The position numbers and the translations under genes were made by a program. A stretch of DNA of 64,000 bases from contig NZ_CP029043.1 in NCBI RefSeq assembly GCF_003074055.1, positions 1,542,501 through 1,606,500 of the forward strand, in the 5' to 3' direction. The stretch comes from Streptomyces nigra. GTDB lineage: Bacteria; Actinomycetota; Actinomycetes; Streptomycetales; Streptomycetaceae. A model generated the notes under the pieces. It was not told the origin of the DNA, did not search any database, and worked only from the letters and a program-made list of their open reading frames with translations. Position 1 is the first letter of the stretch, and each line of letters starts with the position of its first letter. Below are positions 7,528-14,642 of the stretch, in pieces.

Positions 7528-8665
7528 CGGGGACCTCCATCTCGATCGTGGTGCCCTTGTCGGGCTCCGACTCCACGGTCAGCGTGCCGCCGACGCCGCT
7601 CGCCCGGTCCCGCATGGAGACCAGGCCCAGATGGCGCCCTGCGCGGCGCACGGTCCTCGGGTCGAAGCCGCCGCCGTCGTCCGTGACGCGCAGCACGGCT
7701 CCGGCGCCGCGCCGGTCGAGCGTCACGTCGACGTGCTCGGCGCCGGAGTGCCGCAGCGCGTTGTGCAGGGCCTCCTGGGCGACGCGCAGCAGGGCCTCCT
7801 CCTGGGCGGCGGGCAGGGCCTTCACCCCGCGGCCGGCGAAGGTCACGCGCGCGCTGTGGGCGCGGTCGAGGACCTGGATCTGGGTGCGCAGGGTGGCGAC
7901 GAGGCCGTCCTCGTCGAGGGCCGCGGGGCGCAGCTCGACGACGGCGGCGCGCAGCTCGTCGGCGGCCTCGGCGGCGAGGGCGGCGACCTGGTGGAGTTCG
8001 CCCTTGGCGCGGGCCGGGTCGCGGTCGACGAGTGCGGTGGCGGCCTGGGCGGTCAGCCGCAGGGAGAACAGCTTCTGGCTGACGGCGTCGTGCAGTTCGT
8101 GGGCGAGCCGGGAGCGCTCCTCGGCGATGGTCAGCTCGCGGCTGCGCTCGTAGAGGCGGGCGTTGGTGAGGGCGATCGCCGCGTGCTGGGCGAGGATGGC
8201 GAGCAGTTCCTCGTCGTCGGCGGTGAAGCCGCAGCCGCCGTACTCCTTCGGGCAGTTCTTGTTGGCGAGGAAGAGCGCGCCGATGACCTCGTCGCCGTCG
8301 CGGATGGGCAGGCCGAGGAAGTCGGACATGTCGGGGTGGGCCGAGGGCCAGCCCTCGAAGCGGGGGTCCTTGCGGACGTCCGCGAGGCGCTCGACCTTGG
8401 CGTCCTCGAGCATGGCGGCGAGGATGCCGTGCTGGCGGGGCAGGGGGCCGATGGCCTTCCACTGCTCGTCGCTGACACCGTCCACGACGAACTGGGCGAA
8501 GCCGCCGTGGTCGTCCGGGACGCCGAGCGCGGCGTACTGCGCGTCGAGCAGCTCGCGGGCGGAGGCGACGATCGTCTTGAGGACGTCCCGCACTTCCAGA
8601 TGCCTGCTCATGGCCAGCAGCGCGGAGCTGACCGCGGCGAGGCCGGACCGGGGGCCTTGACTCAT
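7520..8665 (-). CDS. GAF-domain sensor histidine kinase (HisKA_3)
   Basis: Soluble two-component sensor of 381 residues. A GAF domain covers about residues 22-172 and includes a short Cys-containing loop (NKNCPKEYGGCG). It is followed by the dimerisation/phosphoacceptor helix ERSRLAHELHDAVSQKLF with His192 as the likely phosphorylated residue, then the HATPase domain (EALLRVAQEALHNALRHSGA, VTDDGGGFDP, GLVSMRDRASGVGG). There are no transmembrane helices, so it senses a cytosolic ligand or redox/gas cue. It forms an overlapping operon with the downstream response regulator. Confidence 0.92.
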   Translation of the reverse strand: MSQGPRSGLAAVSSALLAMSRHLEVRDVLKTIVASARELLDAQYAALGVPDDHGGFAQFVVDGVSDEQWKAIGPLPRQHGILAAMLEDAKVERLADVRKDPRFEGWPSAHPDMSDFLGLPIRDGDEVIGALFLANKNCPKEYGGCGFTADDEELLAILAQHAAIALTNARLYERSRELTIAEERSRLAHELHDAVSQKLFSLRLTAQAATALVDRDPARAKGELHQVAALAAEAADELRAAVVELRPAALDEDGLVATLRTQIQVLDRAHSARVTFAGRGVKALPAAQEEALLRVAQEALHNALRHSGAEHVDVTLDRRGAGAVLRVTDDGGGFDPRTVRRAGRHLGLVSMRDRASGVGGTLTVESEPDKGTTIEMEVPGG

Positions 8666-8880
8666 GTCCTCACGGTACCGGCGGGGTGTGACACGGGGAT
8701 CGGACCCCGTGACGGCCCTTCGTAGGGCGGCGGACCTAGGTCTTCGGTCCCCCGGGCGTGGGGCGTAGGGCGAACGGCCCCGGCGGTTGCGGCTCGCGGC
8801 CGAGGCGGCCGGGGCGGGCCCGTTCCTAGCGTGTGGGCACCGCCGGATCCGCGGCGGACCGGGACGAGGGGACGGTTGTC

Positions 8881-9576
8881 ATGCCGGTTGCGATCATCAC
8901 GGGGGCCTCGAAGGGGCTGGGCCGGGCGTTGGCCGAGGGGCTGGCCGGACGGGGGTGGGATCTGGTCCTGGACGCGCGGACGGCCGGGGCGCTGGAGCGG
9001 ACGGCTGAGGCGCTGCGGCGGTACGGCACGCGCGTGGCGGCCGTGCCGGGGGACGTGACGCGGGCCGAGCACCGGGCCGCGCTGGCGGAGGCCGCCTGGC
9101 GGCTGGGCGGTGTCGATCTGCTGGTGAGCAACGCCAGCGCGCTGGGCGCGGAGCCCCTCGTACGGCTGGACGCGCTGCCGGTGGACGGGCTGCGGCGGGC
9201 GCTGGAGGTGAACGTGGTCGCCGCGCTGGGCCTGGTCCAGGAGGCGCTGCCGCTGCTGCGGGCGTCGGCGGCGGGCGCGGTGATCACGGTGAGCTCGGAC
9301 GCGGCCGTCGAGGCCTACGGGGCGTGGGGCGGGTACGGGGCGTCGAAGGCCGCGCTGGACCAGCTGGCGGCGGTGCTCGCGGCGGAGGAGCCTGGGCTGC
9401 GGGTGTGGGCGGTGGACCCCGGGGACATGGCCACGGACCTGTACGCGGCGGCCGTACCGGACGACGACGGGCCACGGCCCGAGCCGGCGGCGGCGGTGCC
9501 GGCGTTCCTGCGGCTGCTGGACGAGCGTCCGGCCTCGGGGCGGTACGCGGCCTCCGGCCTGCCGGAGGGACGGTGA
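8881..9576 (+). CDS. Short-chain dehydrogenase/reductase
   Basis: NAD(P)-dependent SDR of 231 residues. The cofactor motif GASKGLG is at residues 8-14, NAS (LLVSNASAL) follows beta-4, and the catalytic Ser...YGASK set is intact. The ATG at 8881 is chosen with GAGGGGAC upstream; the frame continues 16 codons further but without family similarity. Its stop overlaps the start of the QueA-like gene by one base (TGATG), so the two are translationally coupled. Substrate unknown; the coupling suggests a shared pathway with the QueA-like enzyme. Confidence 0.88.
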   Translation: MPVAIITGASKGLGRALAEGLAGRGWDLVLDARTAGALERTAEALRRYGTRVAAVPGDVTRAEHRAALAEAAWRLGGVDLLVSNASALGAEPLVRLDALPVDGLRRALEVNVVAALGLVQEALPLLRASAAGAVITVSSDAAVEAYGAWGGYGASKAALDQLAAVLAAEEPGLRVWAVDPGDMATDLYAAAVPDDDGPRPEPAAAVPAFLRLLDERPASGRYAASGLPEGR

Positions 9577-10697
9577 TGAGGGTCGCGGTGCGGGTGCCGC
9601 CGGAGCTCTCGGCGCGGGTGCCGGCCGAGCAGCGGGGGCCGGGGCTGGACCGGGACGCCGTACGGCTGCTGGTGTCGCGGGGGACGGAGGTGACCCATCA
9701 CGGGTTCCGCGAGCTGCCGGGGCTCCTGCGGGCGGGGGACGTGCTGGTCGTCAACACGTCGGAGACGCTGCCCGCCGCGGTGGACGGGGCGGTCGGGCAC
9801 GCGCGCGTGGTGGTGCACTTCTCCACGCGCGGGGACGACGGGCGCTGGGCGGTCGAGCTGCGGGATCCCGACGGGCGGGGGACCACGCGCGCGCGTGCGG
9901 GCGGGCCCGCGGGGACGGAGGTGAGTCTGCCCGGCGGCCTGCGGCTGCTGCTGGAGGAGCCGCTGGACCGGGCGGGCGGGCGCCTGTGGTGGGCCCGGCC
10001 GCTCGTGGACGACGGGGGCTCGGGGCCGGCGCCCGCCGGGCCGGGGCGGGTCCTGGGCGTGATGCGGGCCCACGGGCGGCCCATCCGGTACTCCTACACG
10101 GCGCGGGATCAGCCGCTGTCCGTGTACCGGACCGTGTTCGCGCTGCCGTCGGCCGACGGGGCGGGCAGTGCGGAGATGCCGAGTGCTGCGCGTCCCTTCA
10201 CGGTGCGGATGGTGACGGAGCTGGTGAGCCGGGGGGTGCAGTTCGCGCCGATCGAGCTGCACACGGGGGTGGCGTCGGCGGAGGCGCACGAGCCGCCGTA
10301 TCCGGAGCGGTTCCGGGTGCCGGAGGTCTCGGCGCGGCTGATCCGTGCGGCGCGGGCGGCGGGCGGGCGGGTCGTCGCGGTCGGGACGACGGCCGTGCGG
10401 GCCGTGGAGTCGGCGGTGGACGCCGACGGTGTCGTCCGCGCGCGGGAGGGGTGGACGGATCTCGTCATCACCCCGGAGCGGGGGGTGCGGGTGGTGGACG
10501 GCCCGCTGACCGGGCTGCACGAGCCGGAGGCGTCGCATCTGCTGATGCTGGAGGCCGTCGCGGGGTGGGCGGCGGTGGAGCGGGGTTACGCCCAGGCGCT
10601 GCACGGGCGATACCTGTGGCACGAGTTCGGGGACGTCCATCTCGTGCTGCCCCCGGAAGGGCCTCACGCAGAGCGTTGCGTCAGCAACTGCGCGTAA
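9576..10697 (+). CDS. queA: QueA-like S-adenosylmethionine:tRNA ribosyltransferase-isomerase
   Basis: QueA family, which transfers and isomerises the ribosyl part of SAM onto 7-aminomethyl-7-deazaguanine in tRNA to form epoxyqueuosine. The 373 residues contain the family landmarks DVLVVNTSETLPA, MRAHGRPIRYSYT, YRTVFALPSA, VTELVSRGVQFAPIELHTGVA, and the late GWTDLVITPERGVRVVDGPLTGLHEPEASHLLML and RYLWHEFGDVHLVL. The ATG at 9576 is fixed by coupling to the SDR gene and by the family start. No other queuosine gene lies in the window, and many actinomycetes lack the pathway, so the real substrate may differ. Confidence 0.82.
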   Translation: MRVAVRVPPELSARVPAEQRGPGLDRDAVRLLVSRGTEVTHHGFRELPGLLRAGDVLVVNTSETLPAAVDGAVGHARVVVHFSTRGDDGRWAVELRDPDGRGTTRARAGGPAGTEVSLPGGLRLLLEEPLDRAGGRLWWARPLVDDGGSGPAPAGPGRVLGVMRAHGRPIRYSYTARDQPLSVYRTVFALPSADGAGSAEMPSAARPFTVRMVTELVSRGVQFAPIELHTGVASAEAHEPPYPERFRVPEVSARLIRAARAAGGRVVAVGTTAVRAVESAVDADGVVRAREGWTDLVITPERGVRVVDGPLTGLHEPEASHLLMLEAVAGWAAVERGYAQALHGRYLWHEFGDVHLVLPPEGPHAERCVSNCA

Positions 10698-10994
10698 GAC
10701 GGGAGCCGTGGTGGTGTGAGCCCGCGCATAGGGTCCACGTCACGTACGAAAGTCCGTAGTAGGTGGCTGTGTCCCTTTTGAGCGGCCCATACAGTCCCGT
10801 CTGTCCTATTTTGCCCTTCCTGGGTCTCCTATCGGGGATCGTAGGTCACACCTTTGCCACGGCATTTTGCGGCCGCTAAGAATTGCTCTCGTCGCTCAGC
10901 GCCGCGGGTCAGCCCGCGGCGTTTGTGCAGGAAGCACCCGTGTCCCCGCCGGACAGCGAGCGACCTCCCGCAACTCAGAGAGGTCCCCACTGCC
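10698..10994 (+). promoter_or_regulatory. Intergenic leader of transglycosylase gene with hairpin
   Basis: 297 bp without a gene. It is relatively A/T-rich at 10740-10890 and ends in a structured leader. A perfect 9-bp stem CGCCGCGGG/CCCGCGGCG with a TCAG loop lies at 10900-10921, followed by TTTGTG, 74 bp before the start codon. It may act as an attenuator or an mRNA stability element. I looked for the ydaO (c-di-AMP) riboswitch known upstream of some Streptomyces wall hydrolases and did not find its conserved blocks. Confidence 0.5.
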
Positions 10995-11756
10995 ATGCTC
11001 AAGAACACCAAGAACCGCATCCTCAGTCGCCCGATCACCAAGCGCCACAAGATCGCCATGGCCGGAGTCACCACGCTCGGTGCCGCCGCCATCGCCGTCT
11101 CCGCCGCCGTCCCCGGCAACGCCGGCTCGAACACGGCCGAAGCCCCCACGGGCAAGGTCGCGTACAGCAACGAGCAGATCAAGGACGTCAAGGGCCAGGT
11201 CACCGACCAGCTCGCCTCGAAGTCGGTGAAGGCGCAGGAGATCGCCGCGAAGAAGGCCGCGGCGGACGCGGCAGCGAAGAAGAAGGCCGCCGCCGACAGC
11301 GCGGCCAAGAAGAAGGCCGACGCCGCCAAGAAGGCCGCCGCCGCGAAGAAGGCGGAGGCCGACCGCAAGGCGAAGGAGGCCGCGAGCCGGTCCGCCAAGC
11401 GGGTCGAGGTCAAGCAGGTCGCCGCCAAGACCTACCCGAACAACCTCGACGGCTGGATCCGTGAGGCCCTGGACATCATGAAGAAGCACGACATCCCGGG
11501 CACCTACCACGGCCTGCACAAGAACATCATGCGTGAGTCCTCGGGCAACCCGAACGCCATCAACAACTGGGACATCAACGCCCGCAACGGCGTCCCGTCG
11601 ATCGGTCTGCTCCAGGTCATCAAGCCGACCTTCGACGCCTACCACGTCCCCGGCACCGCATGGAGCCAGTACGACCCGGTCGCGAACCTGACCGCCGCCG
11701 CCAACTACGCGGCCGACCGCTACGGTTCGATCGACAACGTCAACAGCGCGTACTGA
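10995..11756 (+). CDS. Secreted lytic transglycosylase (SLT domain)
   Basis: Exported peptidoglycan hydrolase of 253 residues. A signal or anchor segment (residues about 17-38, IAMAGVTTLGAAAIAVSAAVPG) is followed by a long Ala/Lys-rich helical, coiled-coil-like linker (about 70-140, repeats of AAKKKA type). A C-terminal SLT fold contains the catalytic Glu181 in NIMRESSGNPNAIN, then SIGLLQVIKPTFDAYHVPG and a terminal NYAADRYGSIDNV motif. The ATG at 10995 is preceded by GAGAGG. A role in wall turnover during growth or sporulation is inferred. A strong terminator follows. Confidence 0.88.
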   Translation: MLKNTKNRILSRPITKRHKIAMAGVTTLGAAAIAVSAAVPGNAGSNTAEAPTGKVAYSNEQIKDVKGQVTDQLASKSVKAQEIAAKKAAADAAAKKKAAADSAAKKKADAAKKAAAAKKAEADRKAKEAASRSAKRVEVKQVAAKTYPNNLDGWIREALDIMKKHDIPGTYHGLHKNIMRESSGNPNAINNWDINARNGVPSIGLLQVIKPTFDAYHVPGTAWSQYDPVANLTAAANYAADRYGSIDNVNSAY

Positions 11757-11792
11757 GGCACTCGGCGGACCTCTCCGTCTCAGCGACACGTG

Positions 11793-11827
11793 GAAGCGCG
11801 GCACCCCTGTCGGGGGTGCCGCGCTTC
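11793..11827. terminator. Bidirectional terminator
   Basis: A perfect 15-bp stem (GAAGCGCGGCACCCC at 11793-11807 with 11813-11827) and a 5-nt loop, between the convergent transglycosylase and FHA/ABC genes. Confidence 0.88.
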
Positions 11828-11859
11828 GCCTCGCAGAGGCCGGTCCCGTCGTACGCGGA

Positions 11860-14415
11860 CTACTTCCGCATGACCTCCGGCTCGTGGCGCCGCAGGAAGC
11901 GGGCCACGAAGATGCCGCAGACCACGCCGAGGGCGATCAGGGCCAGCATGTCCATGGTCCAGGCGCCGACGGTGTGCTCCCAGAGCGGATCGCCGCTCTC
12001 CCCCTTGTCGGGCGGGCTGATCTTGTTGAAGTCCAGCGTGGCGCCGGCCGCGCCCACCGCCCACCTCGACGGCATCAGATACGAGATCTGGTTGGCGCCG
12101 ATCGATCCGTTCAGGGCGAAGAGACAGCCCGTGAACACGACCTGGATGATCGCGAACATGACCAGCAGCGGCATGGTCTTCTCGGCGGTCTTCACCAGGG
12201 CCGAGATGATCAGGCCGAACATCATCGACGTGAAGCCCAGCGCCATGATCGGCACTGAGAGCTCGAGCAGCGTCAGGTTCCCCAGGACCAGGCCCTCCTC
12301 GGGGATCTCCCGGCTGGAGAAGCCGATGACGCCGACCATCAGGCCCTGGAGCACGGTGATGACACCGAGCACGAAGACCTTGGACATCAGATACGCGGAG
12401 CGCGACAGGCCGGTCGCGCGCTCCCGCTCGTAGATGACCCGTTCCTTGATCAGTTCTCGCACCGAGTTGGCGGCGCCGGCGAAGCAGGCGCCCACGGCGA
12501 GGATCAGCAGGACGGTCGTGGCCGTGCCGTTCGGGATGATCCGGCCGGTCTGCGGGTTCGCCGGGTTCGGCAGCAGTCCCTTGCCGGAGTCGATCAGCAG
12601 GCTGACCGCGCCGAGGACGCCCGGCAGGATCACCATCAGCGCGAGGAAGCCCTTGTCGGACACGATGACCGACACATAGCGCCGCACCAGCGTGACGAAC
12701 TGGGACATCCAGCCCTGGGGCTTGGGCGGGCGCATCGCCTGCATCGGCGGCACCTGTACGGACTGCGGGGCTATCGCGTCGATGTCCGCGGCGTACATCT
12801 GGTAGTGCTGCGAGCCCTTCCAGCGTCCCGCCCAGTCGTAGTCGCGGTAGTTCTCGAAGGCGGAGAAGACGTCGGCCCAGGTGTCGTAGCCGAAGAAGTT
12901 CAGCGCCTCCTCCGGCGGGCCGAAGTAGGCCACCGCGCCGCCCGGCGCCATCACCAGCAGCTTGTCGCACAGCGCCAGCTCGGCCACGGAGTGGGTGACC
13001 ACGAGGACCGTACGGCCGTCGTCGGCGAGGCCGCGCAGCAGCTGCATCACATCGCGGTCCATGCCCGGGTCGAGGCCCGAGGTGGGCTCGTCCAGGAAGA
13101 TCAGCGACGGCTTGGTCAGCAGCTCCAGGGCCACCGAGACACGCTTGCGCTGGCCGCCGGAGAGGGAGGTGACCTTCTTCTCCTTGTGGATGTCCAGCTT
13201 CAGCTCGCGCAGCACCTCGTCGATCCGGGCCTCGCGCTCGGCGGCCGTGGTGTCGGCCGGGAAGCGCAGCTTGGCCGCGTACTTGAGGGCCTTCTTGACG
13301 GTCAGCTCCTTGTGCAGGATGTCGTCCTGCGGGACCAGACCGATGCGCTGGCGCAGCTCGGCGAACTGCTTGTAGAGGTTGCGGTTGTCGTAGAGGACGT
13401 CGCCCTGGTTCGCGGGCCGGTAGCCGGTGAGCGCCTTGAGCAGCGTCGACTTGCCGGAGCCGGACGGGCCGATGACCGCGACGAGGGACTTCTCGGGGAC
13501 GCCGAAGGAGACGTCCTTGAGGATCTGCTTGCCGCCGTCGACCGTGACGGTCAGATGGCGGGCCGAGAACGAGACCTCACCGGTGTCGACGAACTCCTCG
13601 AGCCGGTCGCCGACGATACGGAACGTGGAGTGGCCGACGCCGACGATGTCGGTGGGGCCGAGCAGCTGCGAGCCGCCCTTGGCGATCGGCTGACCGTTGA
13701 CGTAGGTGCCGTTGTGGGAGCCGAGGTCACGGATCTCCATCCGGCCGTCGGGCGTCGAGTGGAACTCGGCGTGGTGCCGGGAGACCTGGAGGTCGGAGAC
13801 GACCAGTTCGTTCTCCAGCGCACGGCCGATGCGCATCACGCGGCCGACGGAGAACTGGTGGAACGTGGTCGGGCTGCGGTCGCCGTAGACCGGCGGCGCC
13901 CCCGCGCCACCACCGGCACCCTGCTGCTGCGGGATGTGCGCGTCCCGCTGCTGGGGCTGCTGCCACCCGGGCTGTCCGGCCTGTCCTCCCTGCCCGCCCT
14001 GCTGCTGCGGCGCCGGCTGGGCGGGCGCCGCCTGGGCCCAACCGCCCTGCGCTCCCTGTGCGGCGTACGGCTGCTGCTGCGGCTGTGCCTGCTGCGGGGC
14101 GGCGGAGGCCGCGGCGCCGGAGACGTTCAGACGCGGTCCGTCGGTCGCGTTGCCCAGATGGACGGCCGAACCGGGGCCGATCTCCAGGTGGTGGATCCGA
14201 TGACCCTGCACGAACGTGCCGTTGGTGCTGCCGTGGTCCTCGATGACCCAACTGCGGCCGCTCCAGCTGATCGTGGCATGACGCCAGGAGACCCTGGCGT
14301 CGTCGAGCACGATGTCTCCCTGGGGATCGCGTCCCAGGGTGTAGGACCTGGACGCGTCGAGCGTCCAGGTCCGTCCATTCAATTCCAGTACGAGTTCCGG
14401 CACTCCATGCCCCAC
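11860..14415 (-). CDS. FHA-ABC exporter, Rv1747-like (ATPase plus ABC-2 permease)
   Basis: A single 851-residue polypeptide combining regulation and transport. Domain order: FHA 1 (about 8-95: GRDPQGDIVLDDARVSWRHA, GSTNGTFV), a Gln/Pro/Ala/Gly-rich linker, FHA 2 (about 190-265: GRALENELVVSDLQVSRHHAEF, GSHNGTYVNG), an ABC ATPase (Walker A GPSGSGKST, signature LSGGQRKR, Walker B LIFLDEPTSGLDPG), and an ABC-2 membrane domain with about six helices (570-840). This is the architecture of M. tuberculosis Rv1747, whose FHA domains bind Ser/Thr-kinase-phosphorylated threonines, so control by a PknF-like kinase is expected. Substrate unknown, possibly a lipid or wall component. The GTG at 14415 has GGGGGA eight bases upstream; a second in-frame GTG at 14403 is possible. 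Confidence 0.92.
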   Translation of the reverse strand: MGHGVPELVLELNGRTWTLDASRSYTLGRDPQGDIVLDDARVSWRHATISWSGRSWVIEDHGSTNGTFVQGHRIHHLEIGPGSAVHLGNATDGPRLNVSGAAASAAPQQAQPQQQPYAAQGAQGGWAQAAPAQPAPQQQGGQGGQAGQPGWQQPQQRDAHIPQQQGAGGGAGAPPVYGDRSPTTFHQFSVGRVMRIGRALENELVVSDLQVSRHHAEFHSTPDGRMEIRDLGSHNGTYVNGQPIAKGGSQLLGPTDIVGVGHSTFRIVGDRLEEFVDTGEVSFSARHLTVTVDGGKQILKDVSFGVPEKSLVAVIGPSGSGKSTLLKALTGYRPANQGDVLYDNRNLYKQFAELRQRIGLVPQDDILHKELTVKKALKYAAKLRFPADTTAAEREARIDEVLRELKLDIHKEKKVTSLSGGQRKRVSVALELLTKPSLIFLDEPTSGLDPGMDRDVMQLLRGLADDGRTVLVVTHSVAELALCDKLLVMAPGGAVAYFGPPEEALNFFGYDTWADVFSAFENYRDYDWAGRWKGSQHYQMYAADIDAIAPQSVQVPPMQAMRPPKPQGWMSQFVTLVRRYVSVIVSDKGFLALMVILPGVLGAVSLLIDSGKGLLPNPANPQTGRIIPNGTATTVLLILAVGACFAGAANSVRELIKERVIYERERATGLSRSAYLMSKVFVLGVITVLQGLMVGVIGFSSREIPEEGLVLGNLTLLELSVPIMALGFTSMMFGLIISALVKTAEKTMPLLVMFAIIQVVFTGCLFALNGSIGANQISYLMPSRWAVGAAGATLDFNKISPPDKGESGDPLWEHTVGAWTMDMLALIALGVVCGIFVARFLRRHEPEVMRK

Positions 14416-14642
14416 TGAGTAGTCCCCCGAGTTACCCCCATCACAGGGAGTCTAGGGATGTCGAACATCGTCGGGAACTATTTCAGGCTCCGCCCCCTGA
14501 CCGAAAGTCGGACCTTGTGAGGAGCACGCGTATACGGTTCCGCCGGTTCCGTTGACGGGGTGGAAATCAGTCCGGAGAGTGGTAATCCACGCGAGGGGGA
14601 CATGCGCGGCGAACGACCGCGCAGCGGATCGGGGGGTCTGCC

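Noticed and set aside
10740..10994. Possible ydaO (c-di-AMP) riboswitch before the transglycosylase gene
   Set aside because: The conserved GACGGGGGAACC- and GGGGTGAA-type blocks of actinobacterial ydaO elements are not present; only a simple hairpin is supported.
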